30,787 nt of DNA, taken from Willaertia magna. Taxonomy: Eukaryota; Heterolobosea; Eutetramitea; Acrasida; Naegleriidae. Below the pieces are notes generated by a model. The model had not been told where the DNA came from and searched no databases. It worked only from the letters and a program-made list of their open reading frames with translations. Shown here in pieces: positions 17,601 to 27,275 of this stretch. Where the stretch lies: assembly GCA_902984215.1 (NCBI GenBank), contig CADWAF010000655.1, forward strand, positions 1 through 30,787. Reading direction: 5' to 3'. The position numbers were made by a program, and so were the translations under genes. How positions within the stretch are numbered: the stretch's first letter is position 1; the number at the start of each line of letters is the position of its first letter.

Positions 17601-18704
17601 ATGAATGAACATGGTGAACTAAATGCCTTACAAGAAAATAATACAACCAAGCCAACAAAGTCTCGTCTAAAACTATTTTTAATGACCTGGAATATGCAAG
17701 GGCTTCCATCTCCTGAAGAAGATTATGTGAAATCCATCATTCCTTTAAATAATCATCATATTTATTGTATCGGAACCCAAGAATGTGAAAGATCAATTGG
17801 AACCTCAGTAATAATTGAATCTAAACAAAGATGGGAAAAAACTCTTAATAATGTTTTCGGAAAAGATTATTTTCAAGTTCAGAGCTGTACCTTAGTAGCT
17901 ATCCATATAATAATTTTCGTAAGAAAAGAACTAATTCCTCAATTATCTGATATATGTGTCTCTAGTGTAGCAACAGGTTGGAAAAATCAAATAGGTAATA
18001 AAGGAGGCGTTTCTATCTCTTTTAAGCTAGGGAAAAATCAATATCTGTTTATCAATAATCACCTTCCTGCTCATGACGACAAAGTTAAGGAAAGAAATGA
18101 AAGTTTTGAAAGAATACTTACTGAAATTGATTACGTTGGGAAAGAGAAGAAAAAGAACATTGAACAAACGGATGAACGTCATACCAGTGAAACAAACAAA
18201 GAAAGTCATGGGGTACTAAGCTTCATACCATCCAAAAAACCGCATGTTATTAAAGATTTTGCTTTCATATTTGTTATGGGAGACTTAAACTATAGAGTCA
18301 AGGGGAATCGTAAAGTTGTAGATAAAGTGTTGGAAATGAAAGAGCTAAATGTTTTGCTTTCTAATGACCAACTTACAATAGAGAGAAAAAAGAAGGACAA
18401 CATTTGGAGCTACTTTGAAGAGGGAGAGATTACCTTTTTGCCAACTTATAAGTTTGAGAAGAATTCGGAGACTTACGACCAAAGTAAAAAGCAAAGAATA
18501 CCCAGCTATACTGATAGAATTCTTTTTAAACCATCAAAGAAGATTTCGTTGGAGCACTATGACTCTATTTCAGGTGTAAAATACTCGGACCACAGGCCGG
18601 TTTGCGCAACCTTTTCAATAGATGCCAAAGGGATACAGTTAGAAATACAAGACGAAACACAGGATAGCGTTTCTACCTCATCTTCTGTTTGTTTGGTTCA
18701 ATAG
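17601..18704 (+). CDS. Inositol polyphosphate 5-phosphatase with C-terminal CaaX box
   Basis: 367 residues, one catalytic IPPc domain filling nearly the whole protein. It removes the 5-phosphate from inositol phosphates or phosphoinositides using Mg2+. Motifs in order: TWNMQG at 29-34, GTQEC with the metal-binding Glu 61, IGNKGGVSISF near 131, INNHLPAHD near 150, GDLNYR at 227-232, PSYTDRIL at 301-308 and SDHRPV at 329-334. All key catalytic residues are present. A Lys/Glu-rich insertion of about 40 residues sits between the HLPA and GDLNYR motifs. The protein ends in CLVQ, a CaaX prenylation signal. Some animal 5-phosphatases, such as INPP5A, also end in CaaX, so a membrane-tethered enzyme is likely. 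Type I versus type II substrate choice cannot be read. It ends 30 bp before the next ATG. Confidence 0.9.
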   Translation: MNEHGELNALQENNTTKPTKSRLKLFLMTWNMQGLPSPEEDYVKSIIPLNNHHIYCIGTQECERSIGTSVIIESKQRWEKTLNNVFGKDYFQVQSCTLVAIHIIIFVRKELIPQLSDICVSSVATGWKNQIGNKGGVSISFKLGKNQYLFINNHLPAHDDKVKERNESFERILTEIDYVGKEKKKNIEQTDERHTSETNKESHGVLSFIPSKKPHVIKDFAFIFVMGDLNYRVKGNRKVVDKVLEMKELNVLLSNDQLTIERKKKDNIWSYFEEGEITFLPTYKFEKNSETYDQSKKQRIPSYTDRILFKPSKKISLEHYDSISGVKYSDHRPVCATFSIDAKGIQLEIQDETQDSVSTSSSVCLVQ

Positions 18705-18734
18705 TTTTTCAAGCCAGCACCACATTAATAAAAA

Positions 18735-19458
18735 ATGTTCATAACAACAGTCATAAGAGATACAGTCATTTTAAAGCCACAATTTTTTCACAAAGACCAC
18801 ATATCGGCAATAGAAGATGAAATACATTTTAGATATTGTAACAAGATATTACCAGATGTTGGTTTATGTATTGGAATTTATGATTTCATTAGTATAGGGG
18901 ATCCATCTATTTACCCAAATCAACAAGGTTCATGTTTTGTGGATACTACATTCCGATTAATAATATTTAGACCATTTATTGGGGAAACAATAACAGGAAG
19001 AATCATGAGTGCTGACCCAGAAACGGGTTTGAGAATAGCTATTGGTTTTTTTAATGACATTTATATTCCTCCTTATTTATTAGCACAACCTTGTCAATAG
19101 TAAGTAATGAATATATAGTAATAAGATTTTAAAAAAGAGATAAAGTGATGATGATACTAATCAATGGAATTGGGTTTATGAAGATAATACTTTACCTTAT
19201 GCTTACCCTCAAGAAATTAGATTTAGAGTAAATGCTATTCAATTTAATACAATGATTGACTCAACCCCACCTAAGTATATTGACGAAAGGAAAAAATTAA
19301 TGGAACAACAACAACACGAAGGGGAGCAAAAACAAGAGGAACAAAAAGAAGAAAAACCTCCAATGATTATTTATGGCAGAGTTAATGAACCAGGCTTAGG
19401 TTTAACTAGTTGGTGGGCTCCATCAGAGGAGTCTCAAATGGAAGAAACAAATGAATAA
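18735..19458 (+). CDS. RNA polymerase III subunit RPC8 (POLR3H/Rpc25-like), two exons
   Basis: Exons 18735-19099 and 19146-19458 join in phase 2 around a 46-nt intron and give 225 residues, close to the family's usual ~204-212. RPC8 pairs with RPC9 to form the stalk of RNA polymerase III, which makes tRNAs and 5S rRNA and needs the stalk for initiation. The N-terminal SHS2-type half shows DTVILKPQFF, ILPDVGLCIGIYD and FRLIIFRPFIGE. The OB-fold half shows LRIAIGFFNDIYIPPYLL, then after the splice WNWVYED, EIRFRV and the family ending EPGLGLTSWW. A Gln/Glu-rich insertion (about 170-195) precedes that ending. Without splicing, the frame would stop two residues past the donor. Confidence 0.93.
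19100..19145 (+). other. Intron of the RPC8-like gene (46 nt)
   Basis: GTAAGT donor and an AAAG acceptor at 19144-19145. Phase 2 joining restores the conserved OB-fold to C-terminal part of the pol III subunit. Confidence 0.85.
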
Positions 19459-19767
19459 TTTATCAGCGTGTTGTATTTAACTAGGATCTTAATAAGTTTT
19501 GACGGAGTTTATCAGTAAATATTTATTATTATTTATTTTTGACCTTAAATATTTATTAGTAAAATTGTAATGAACCAAATTTACGTAAACAAGAAACCAA
19601 ATAAAAAAAATACAGCAAAGTTAGCTGTCAAAAATTTTTTTTCCTAAAATTTTAAAGTCAAAGGCCTTCTTTGCCAGGCCGCATCAACCTTTATTGTACA
19701 ACACATAATTATTACCTTGTATCTTATAATATCATTAAATTGTACCATTTATTTTACTATTTGTAAC
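19459..19767. other. Intergenic stretch after RPC8-like gene
   Basis: 309 bp, AT-rich, with the 3' end of the pol III gene and the promoter of the next gene. Near 19668-19680 there is a GC-richer patch with two GGCC sites. I see no RNA gene. Confidence 0.4.
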
Positions 19768-20634
19768 ATGTCTCAAACAAACCAACAAGAAGAACTTTTT
19801 GCATCTTTCCCATTTACTTCCAACCCAACAACAAATGAAGAATCAGGTATTGTTGGTCAACAAAACTATTTTATTTATGAAACAAATAATCAAATACCCT
19901 CATCTCCAACTTCTTTCACATGGAATACTTATGAAGGTTTACCTACAACTATTCCTTTTTGTGTTAACAACAATGAGAATAACAACACTTGTACTTCTCC
20001 AAGTGAATTTATTTCCTCTTCTCCTCCCACTACCGTTGAAATACAACAAAATAATAACTTAGATACAATACCTTCCTATTTTATACCCATTTTACAAGAA
20101 GATTTAAAATCGGAAATAAATTCTCAATATAACACTGACAGTGGGTCATCAGAAATAAATTCAGAAGAAACAATAAGTGAAAATATTAATAACAATACAA
20201 TAAATGTAAATAAAAATTTAGAGAATAACAAAGAACCATTTAAAGTTAATCTTAAATTATTTTTAAAAGATTTTGAGGAAAATGATATATTTAAGAAAAT
20301 TGAAGAAAGGATTGAAAAAAAATGTGTGGAAGGGAATAATGAAATAATTTGTTCTGTTTTTAGAAATATTTCTATTAACAATAAAGATTTTATGGAAGAG
20401 AAAGAAAGAAATGATAAATTTAATGAGACAATTGAGATTTATATTAATTTGGAAGAACAAAATATTTCAAATACTAAACTAAAAAAGAATGAAAGAATAA
20501 TACCATTATTTAGAAAGAAAGGGAGTATAACAAAGAATCATTACAAACTATTATCCCATCAATATGATATTGGGAAATTTATTCCAGCCAACAGTAATCC
20601 AAGATATAAAAGAAGAATGAAAATTACGAAGTGA
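19768..20634 (+). CDS. Unknown Asn/Glu-rich protein
   Basis: Not recognised. The first ATG gives 288 residues; the frame upstream has no ATG. The N-terminal ~150 residues are Asn/Ser/Pro/Thr-rich and likely disordered. A charged region from about 165 to 250 (VNLKLFLKDFEENDIFKKI) contains a Cys and Asn-rich segment and probably forms helices and strands. The C-terminal end is basic and more conserved-looking (ERIIPLFRKKGSITKNHYKL, then SNPRYKRRMKITK). No signal peptide, membrane segment or known motif is visible. It ends in TGA 51 bp before the FHA gene on the same strand. Confidence 0.65.
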   Translation: MSQTNQQEELFASFPFTSNPTTNEESGIVGQQNYFIYETNNQIPSSPTSFTWNTYEGLPTTIPFCVNNNENNNTCTSPSEFISSSPPTTVEIQQNNNLDTIPSYFIPILQEDLKSEINSQYNTDSGSSEINSEETISENINNNTINVNKNLENNKEPFKVNLKLFLKDFEENDIFKKIEERIEKKCVEGNNEIICSVFRNISINNKDFMEEKERNDKFNETIEIYINLEEQNISNTKLKKNERIIPLFRKKGSITKNHYKLLSHQYDIGKFIPANSNPRYKRRMKITK

Positions 20635-20685
20635 TGGATTGGAGACAAGACTTTCCCGCCATAGTTGTAACGATTTACAGAAAAA

Positions 20686-21931
20686 ATGAGCGCTCAACAG
20701 CCTTTTGCTATTCTTAAAGGATTTTATCTTAATAAAACTCTTACTTTTGAGTTGAGAAATTCAAAAGTATTAGTTGGTCGTGATAGAGATTGTGAAATTT
20801 GTTTATCTGGAAGTCCAAGTGTTTCTAGTCTACATGCACAAATAGAAATTATTACGTCGGGAAACTCTGTTAGTTGTTTTATTCAAGATTTAAACTCTAC
20901 CAATGGAACATTTATAAATAACGCTAAAATACCTCAAAGTGTACCAATTTCACTAAAAAATAGAGATTTTATTCGTTTTGGTTACGATGAGGTACTGTAT
21001 AGAATCGAATACAAAGAAGGAGGATCTAGTCCCACCCTGAAAAGAACATTAGGAGAGGAAATATTTTCTCTTCACTCTCCCTTGAAGCCTAAAGATGAAG
21101 ATAATAAGCTAAATGATGTTATGGAAGAGGTTCTAGGCTTTGCAATCATTTTATTAGCAAAATTAAATTCTCTTAAATCTTTAGATGATAAAACAAAGAT
21201 TACTGTAAGTTTATTTAATTAATTATAATAACAATGGTTAACGCTTTTAGTACGAAGTTTTTAAGGAATTGTCAAATGTAAGGGATGCTGTTAATAATAT
21301 AACTGAGAATACGTTATTTGAAGCTGATGACAATAAGAAGCTTCGTCAATTAGAGATGTATAATAGAACATTAGAAAAGAAAATAACAGATTTTAAAGAA
21401 GAATTGAATGGAGCAGAGAAAAATATTGAAAACATGAAACAAGAGCATTGTAAATCACAAGAAGAGATAATAGAAACTGTACATCAATTAAACAGAAAAT
21501 TACAAATAACAATGGCTGACAATGAATCTTTAAGTAAACAACGACTGAATGATTTATCTGATTTTGAGAACAAATTGAAAGATTTTGAAAATTTACAATT
21601 TAAATTAAAATTGGCGGAATCTCAAAATAAGGATTTAAGGAAATCAAATGAGTCGTTGAAAGAACAACTATTGAAAACTCAAGAACATTCCAATTATCTT
21701 AATAGAGAACTATTGAAAGATAAAGGAAGAATTATTGAATGTAATTCTAATTCCACCCCTAGAGTTATTGACACAAAGACAGCAGATGAAGATAGAATAA
21801 CTTACCTAAGTGACAAATTATTAGAAAAAGAAAAAATTATTATAAATCTAGAGAACGAGATTGATCAACTAAGAAAAATTGTTTTCCCTCACAATACCTC
21901 CAGCCTGAATAATAGCAACATGAATATGTGA
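20686..21931 (+). CDS. FHA-domain and coiled-coil protein, two exons
   Basis: Exons 20686-21204 and 21251-21931 join in phase 0 across a 46-nt intron, giving 399 residues. The N-terminal FHA domain (about 8-108) binds phosphothreonine. It shows VLVGRDRDCEICL, SVSSLHAQIEI and the LNSTNGTFINN loop, so the binding Arg, Ser, His and Asn are all present; the usual Ser-Arg pair is Ser-Ser. Exon 2 is almost wholly coiled coil (about 190-375), with heptad-like Leu/Lys/Glu segments such as LEMYNRTLEKKITDFKEEL. The architecture resembles FHAD1 or SLMAP-type scaffold proteins. Partners cannot be read. It begins after an A-run, 51 bp downstream of the previous stop, and MPP10 begins 81 bp after its own. 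Confidence 0.85.
21205..21250 (+). other. Intron of the FHA/coiled-coil gene (46 nt)
   Basis: GTAAGT donor and CTTTTAG acceptor. The phase 0 join links the FHA half to the coiled coil and avoids the in-frame TAA. Confidence 0.85.
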
Positions 21932-22012
21932 ATAAAGAGTCTTTTTGCTTGAACAAAAACCTGTTGAACGCATGTTCTTCAAAAAAATATTGGAATAATT
22001 GCCCAATAAAAA

Positions 22013-23401
22013 ATGAGAAGAAGTCAATATAATAAACCAAACAAGAAAAAGAATAAATCTTTTGGTAGGAAAAGTAAAATAGAGGAAGACGCCACCGAAG
22101 TTGTCGAAACTGAATTTGATGAAGAAAAAGACATTAACAAATTTGTTGATTTTTTAGAAAATGATATGGATAAATTAGATGAATATGAAGATGATGAAAC
22201 ATTAGATAAACATGCATTATCGGAATTATACGGTGAAGACATTGACGACGATGAAGAAGATGAAGAACCAGAAGAACAAGAGGAAGAAGACGGTGAAATG
22301 GAACAATTTGAAGATGATTACGAAGAAGAAAAATTCCAACCTAAAAAACCAATACCACAAAGAAAAGAAACAAAAGAAAATATTAAACCAAAAAAGAATG
22401 AACCAAAAACATTATTTGAATTAGAACAAGAACGTATATTATCTAGAATGGAAGAATTAGAAGGAAAGAAATTAGAAGAAAAAGATTGGCAAGAAATTGG
22501 TGAAGCTGATGCCACAAAAAGACCTGCTAACTCCCTAATAGAAGAAGCTAAATTAACATTTGAACATGCATATAAGGCTAAACCTGTAGTTACAGAAGAA
22601 GTGACTAAAGATATTGAAAGTATAATTATAAGTAGAATAGTTAGTGGAATATTTGATGATCCAATAAAACCAGATGAAGCAGATAAAACAGAAGATTTAA
22701 AAGAAGATATAAAATTAGAACATGAAAAATCAAAGAAATCATTAGCTCAAATTTATGAAGAAATGTATTTAAGAAAAGTTGAAGGAGTAGATTTAGAAGA
22801 GGAAGAAAAGAAAGAAGATCCTTCTATAAAGAATACAAAACAAAAGGTTTTAAAACAAGTTTCAGATTTATTAAGGGTTTTAAATCAAATGTCTACTTTT
22901 ACATATGTAGCCCCTCCTAGAGTTGATTTAGAAGATGAATCTATATCTAAAACTGTTACTAATGTTGTTACTGGTGCTGAAGAAGGTGATAAATCTGCTA
23001 AAGAAGCACTTGCTCCTGTTCAATGGTTACCTCATTCTAAGGACGAAATAACAGAAGAAGATAAAAAGAGAAAGAGAAGAAAGATAAAGGAAACAATGAA
23101 AAAGAAATCTAAGAAGAGTAAGGAATTAGTTGAACAATTAAATCCTTCTGCTTCTTCTCATGCCGGTAGATTAGCTAAAGATTTAGATAAACAAAAAACA
23201 AAGAAAAACACTTCAACGAAATTAGAAGATGCTGAAGGTATTGACACTTCTAAAGAGAAGGGTACTTTTTCAAGTTCAAAACAATTTTTCCAAAAGATAC
23301 AAGACAATATTCGAAAGACACATGATAAAAGAAATGAAAAGAGAGAGGCATATAAATCTAAGTCATCAGCAAATAATAGTAATATGGAGGATGAAGAATA
23401 A
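22013..23401 (+). CDS. MPP10-like U3 small nucleolar ribonucleoprotein component
   Basis: 462 residues. MPP10 (MPHOSPH10) joins Imp3 and Imp4 in the U3 snoRNP/SSU processome, which cleaves pre-rRNA in the nucleolus to make 18S rRNA. The sequence shows a basic N-terminus, a very acidic region at about 45-110, then the conserved core EKDWQEIGEADATKRPANSL at about 158-177, the following TFEHAYKAKPVVTEEVT, and the C-terminal APVQWLPHSKDEITEEDKKR. The end is lysine-rich. It is shorter than human MPP10 (about 680), mainly through a shorter N-terminal region, which is common in protists. The ATG follows AAAAA and no intron is seen. It is convergent with the protease gene, 57 bp between the stops. 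Confidence 0.9.
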   Translation: MRRSQYNKPNKKKNKSFGRKSKIEEDATEVVETEFDEEKDINKFVDFLENDMDKLDEYEDDETLDKHALSELYGEDIDDDEEDEEPEEQEEEDGEMEQFEDDYEEEKFQPKKPIPQRKETKENIKPKKNEPKTLFELEQERILSRMEELEGKKLEEKDWQEIGEADATKRPANSLIEEAKLTFEHAYKAKPVVTEEVTKDIESIIISRIVSGIFDDPIKPDEADKTEDLKEDIKLEHEKSKKSLAQIYEEMYLRKVEGVDLEEEEKKEDPSIKNTKQKVLKQVSDLLRVLNQMSTFTYVAPPRVDLEDESISKTVTNVVTGAEEGDKSAKEALAPVQWLPHSKDEITEEDKKRKRRKIKETMKKKSKKSKELVEQLNPSASSHAGRLAKDLDKQKTKKNTSTKLEDAEGIDTSKEKGTFSSSKQFFQKIQDNIRKTHDKRNEKREAYKSKSSANNSNMEDEE

Positions 23402-23458
23402 ATTATTTATTTTTACATAATTTACATATTTATTAATTAATAATACAATTTATTTTTC

Positions 23459-24572
23459 TTAAAGAAGAAAAGATGTAAATGTTAGAATGGTAGGAATTAT
23501 GAAAAGAAGATAAAGGAATGACACTTGTTTAAGGCTATTACTATTGTTCTTTCCTGGCTTTGTGGTACCTGGATCACTTCCAACAGCTGGAGTACTGCCT
23601 GACATTTTACTTGTTATCCAATCTCTATAGTGGGCAACTGAGGTATAAACACCTCGATTATTGACACTTGATGCTGTACCACAACCTTAATAACAATGTA
23701 AGAAAAATTAGTAATATTTAAAACTTACCTGATGGACCATAAGAAACAACACCACAAACAATATAGTTTTGATCTAAAGTAGTATCCATAACTGTAGCAT
23801 TGTTCTTAGTAACATTAGTAGATGTAGGGATTGAAGATTGTTTATAGAAAAGTGGACCACCTGAATCCCCCATACATGCATCAACTCCATTACCTAGTCC
23901 AGCGCATAGTTGTCCTTTGGCATTTGACATATCCAAACCCAATTCATTACAAAATGCTTCAGTATTTATTGGAACTGTTCCAACCCTTAAATCATCAACA
24001 GCTCCACCGTTATCATTAATTAATCCCCAACCACTTACCCATGCCTCAACGCCTGGTGCAGGATCCTTTGCTGGAATGCTTGCTCTCTTTACAGAACTAC
24101 TAAACTGAATAGTACCATCTAATTCTAGAACGGCAATATCATTAACAACAGTATTATAATCAAACTTTTCATGAGAATTTACTTTTTTAACTGCCAACCT
24201 TTGACAGCTGCCAAAACTTCCAAAATTTTGATTTGTACAAACACTTAACTTTGTAGTTCCAATAACTATAGAAAAATAAGTAGGACTAAAAACCTTATTT
24301 CTTTCATCTACCACACAATGAGATGCTGTAAGAACATATCTTCCATCAATTATAGTTGCCCCACAAATATGTTCCCACATATATCTAGATGACTCCCTGT
24401 ATTGTAAGGAGACAAGAAAAGGATAGTCATTTGCTCTTGCCAATGAACCTCCTTGTACTTTAACTGTAAAATCTATTGCCTTTACATCTTTTTTTAAAAA
24501 GCTTATTATTATTATTTGAATTAAAAGTATAACAACGCTTGTTGTGACTGAAGAGATTATATTTTTTAGCAT
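23459..24572 (-). CDS. Trypsin-like serine protease with GPI-anchor-type C-terminus, two exons
   Basis: Exons 24572-23729 and 23685-23459 join in phase 1 over a 43-nt intron, giving 356 residues. An N-terminal hydrophobic segment (about 8-26) is a signal peptide or anchor. The S1 protease domain starts at VQGG (39-42) and has the full triad: His 85 in LTASHC, Asp 145 in NDIAVL and Ser 237 in GDSGGP. Asp 231, six before the Ser, predicts trypsin-like cleavage after Lys or Arg. The expected IVGG is VQGG, still able to form a new N-terminus after cleavage at Lys 38. Exon 2 supplies GCGTASSVNNRGVYTSVAHY and then a Ser/Pro/Asn linker and a hydrophobic tail (about 334-356) with no basic residues after it, the pattern of a GPI-attachment signal. 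NKT-type and NAT sites suggest N-glycosylation. Confidence 0.9.
23686..23728 (-). other. Intron of the serine protease gene (43 nt)
   Basis: On the minus strand it has a GTAAGT donor and TTAAG acceptor. Splicing restores the S1-family SYG-GCG junction in phase 1. Confidence 0.88.
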
Positions 24573-25256
24573 TGTTGTTGTATTTAAAATTCTCAAGCCT
24601 TAATAAATTTTTGAAAATTGACTAAAATTTTAGTTTTGTAACAATTTGTATTTTTTTTATAGCAAAATTGTGTTTTAATGATTTTATATTTTTTGTCATT
24701 CATCTTTGTTTATTTAAGTAAAGAGATTTAAATGAAAGAGTTTACAAATTTAGTTGAATAAAGAATGAAGGAATTAGAAGGTGCAGCGTTAAGGTAAGGA
24801 AATGCAAATTTTAATATTAGAAGCAATGTACGAATTATTTATTTAATGGAAATGATTTTGAGTGTTGACAAGGAATTTTGTAATATCAATAAACTAATTG
24901 GTACTCTTCGTAACTTACCTTTAGAGTAATTATTGCCATTAGAGATTGTAACAAACATTAATTGTCACTTCCTCTAAACAACACTGGCACCTGCAAAATC
25001 CGTGCAACATTAAAACAAAAAGGTTTTTAAGTATGAAACCTTCAAGAAATATTTATGATGAATGTAACCGATTAAAATTATGTAGTGTACTATGATTAAT
25101 ACGTCCTTAAATGGTAAGAGATGGATTGTAAGCAAAATACTTTCAGTCTCTTTTCGGGGATGTCTTCAATATTTGTTGTTGTAAAATAAAATCAAAGCGC
25201 GTATTCCACAATTCCAATAAATTCAAAAAAATACACAAACAACATCAACACGTCAA
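24573..25256. other. Divergent intergenic region with a possible small spliced ORF
   Basis: 684 bp, the longest gene-poor stretch, between the protease gene and a membrane-protein gene facing outward. It should hold both promoters. On the plus strand, 24765-24793 joined to 24821-24929 would encode 45 residues if a 27-nt GTAAGG-TTAG intron is removed; I treat that as a candidate only. No tRNA or snoRNA was seen. Confidence 0.4.
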
Positions 25257-26024
25257 ATGACAAATCATCACGAAAAACCAAGGCTGCCACCCAATGCCAC
25301 ACCCTTTCAAAAATTTAAATATTACGGAAGAAAAACAATTTCATGGACATTAGGTAATAGAAGATTGAAAATGTATCTATATTCTGTTCTAAAATTCTTT
25401 AGTATCACTTATGTTCAAGCAAATGATTTATTAGGTAAAAATCCAGTAAAGAAAACTGAATTACAAGAGAATATTGAAAGTGTGACTCGTATAATTTCAT
25501 ATGTTTTTATGGCTTTAATTTTATTAAGTTTTACTGAAAGATATATTAGAGAGTTAATTGCAGTTTATAGAAAACGTAAATTAAGTATTGTGATAAATTG
25601 GGGTGAAGCAATTTTATTTTTAATTTATTTTATTTATTCAATTTTCACATCAATCATTCACATTTATTTTATTGTAAAAGAATATGAACATGAAAAGGAA
25701 GAAGAAGCTCATGACACTAGTGGAATAGAAAAACATTTAGAACAAAATTTGGCTATTGAGATCTTTGAAGTTTTCTTACATTTATATATTATCATTGATA
25801 AGGGAACACATTATTTACATAGTGGTCATTCTGTTTCTTTATATTTAAGTAAATCACAACATATTCCTAAACCACACGGATCTGAACACTCTGTTTATGG
25901 TGATACTGTCAGTGGTCAATTAGATGATTCTAGAAGAGTACAATTATCTGAACAATTATTGGAAGAAAATACAACTGGATTTGAGAAAATAGGAGATGAT
26001 GATAGTCACTTTAATAAGTTGTAA
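25257..26024 (+). CDS. Unknown small multi-pass membrane protein
   Basis: Not recognised. 255 residues. The N-terminus (about 1-60) is basic and cytosolic-looking. Three hydrophobic helices follow: about 80-98 (ISYVFMALILLSF), about 120-148 (EAILFLIYFIYSIFTSIIHI, long enough to be one long or two short segments) and about 164-181 (FEVFLHLYIII). Charged Arg/Lys residues lie between the first two. A conserved-looking motif, RRLKMYLYSVLKFFSITY, precedes the helices. The C-terminus (about 190-255) is polar with several His residues and ends in an acidic/Ser region. No signal peptide is evident. Membrane topology and location are open; an endomembrane protein is plausible. Confidence 0.75.
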   Translation: MTNHHEKPRLPPNATPFQKFKYYGRKTISWTLGNRRLKMYLYSVLKFFSITYVQANDLLGKNPVKKTELQENIESVTRIISYVFMALILLSFTERYIRELIAVYRKRKLSIVINWGEAILFLIYFIYSIFTSIIHIYFIVKEYEHEKEEEAHDTSGIEKHLEQNLAIEIFEVFLHLYIIIDKGTHYLHSGHSVSLYLSKSQHIPKPHGSEHSVYGDTVSGQLDDSRRVQLSEQLLEENTTGFEKIGDDDSHFNKL

Positions 26025-26262
26025 TCATTTAGTTAAATTTTAAATTCAATTTAAAAAGAGGCATTTATTTTTATCCTAATATCAATAAAATATTACAAAA
26101 GGTTATGCTTATTTAATTTTCAGAAATTTCTTTTCATTCCAGAATAATTGTGACAATTGTAAAGTAGAAATGGAATACCGCATATTGTTTTGATTGCAAA
26201 TAGGATAGTTATACCACCTTAAATGGATTGGCAATTTCTGGAACAGATTGATTGTAAAAAAA

Positions 26263-27219
26263 ATGTCTGGTGGCAAAATCAATATTGATCTTTTAGGGCT
26301 AATTTCACAACAAGAAAATCAAATTAATAAATTTAGTGGTCAAGAGCAACAAGTTAATTTCAATGACATTAAACCTTCCATCACAAAAAAAGAACAACAA
26401 GAAATTAAAGAAAAAATATTAAACATATATGGTACTATTGGAAAATGTGGTGTTAAAGCAGAATTAGTTGGATTGAAAGAAAAAGAAGAAAAATATGTAT
26501 TTTCTCTTTTTTGTTTAATGAATGAATTAAAAAAGAAAGAAACAAAACAAGGTTTTGCATGTGTGGAAAAACATTTAAGTCAAAAATTTAACACACAAAA
26601 ACAAAAAGATGAAATATTTTCGAAATTAAAATCTTGTTTACAAGAACCTGAAGCTTTAAAGAATGCTTATATGAAGGATTTTGAGTACATAACAATGAGA
26701 AAAAAAGAACCTGAAAGTTTAAAAAATTTTTTTCCCAAAGTAGCTCAATTGTTGACTTCAAAACAATTACAAAAGAGTAATGGTGATTTATTTAATTTTA
26801 AAGATCCAGTTTTGAATAAGATTGAATATTATAATTATAATAAGATAAATGATACAGATGAAAGTGTTACAACAAAGTTGGATAAATTTACAAATTTTTA
26901 TGCAAAGAAAGAGTTTGAAAAATTTAATGAGTGTGTGACATTTAGGTTAAATAATAATAAGATATTACAACCAAAACATATTAGTTCAGTTTGTTATGAA
27001 CCTGGGATGTATTATTTGATGTTATTGTCAACAATTGCTTGTAAGAAAGACATATTGATTTGTTTACTTAAAAAGAATCAATTGTATAACACAAAAATAG
27101 AGGACTCATCTCTAGTTGACTTTGTAAGTTGTAGTGAAGAACCTTCTTGTACGCATGTTTGGCAATCATATTTGAGAAGAAAATATGACTTTAAGATCGA
27201 TTTTGATAATGACTTTTAA
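26263..27219 (+). CDS. Unknown 318-residue Lys-rich protein
   Basis: Not recognised. The ATG after an A-run gives 318 residues; the frame extends upstream without another ATG. It appears mostly helical, with many Lys, Glu, Leu and Phe: IKPSITKKEQQEIKEKILNI near 37, YVFSLFCLMNELKKKE near 86, and FFPKVAQLLTSKQLQK near 155. The second half has cysteines spaced through it and ends CTHVWQSYLRRKYDFKID. There is no signal peptide, membrane segment, zinc-type motif or low-complexity tract, unlike several neighbours, so it is probably a globular intracellular protein. It is convergent with the KH-Smr gene, with 56 bp between the stops. Confidence 0.7.
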   Translation: MSGGKINIDLLGLISQQENQINKFSGQEQQVNFNDIKPSITKKEQQEIKEKILNIYGTIGKCGVKAELVGLKEKEEKYVFSLFCLMNELKKKETKQGFACVEKHLSQKFNTQKQKDEIFSKLKSCLQEPEALKNAYMKDFEYITMRKKEPESLKNFFPKVAQLLTSKQLQKSNGDLFNFKDPVLNKIEYYNYNKINDTDESVTTKLDKFTNFYAKKEFEKFNECVTFRLNNNKILQPKHISSVCYEPGMYYLMLLSTIACKKDILICLLKKNQLYNTKIEDSSLVDFVSCSEEPSCTHVWQSYLRRKYDFKIDFDNDF

Positions 27220-27275
27220 TCATTTTGACATGTTTGGAATTTTTATTGATAAACTTTCAATAATTTTACAATAAA

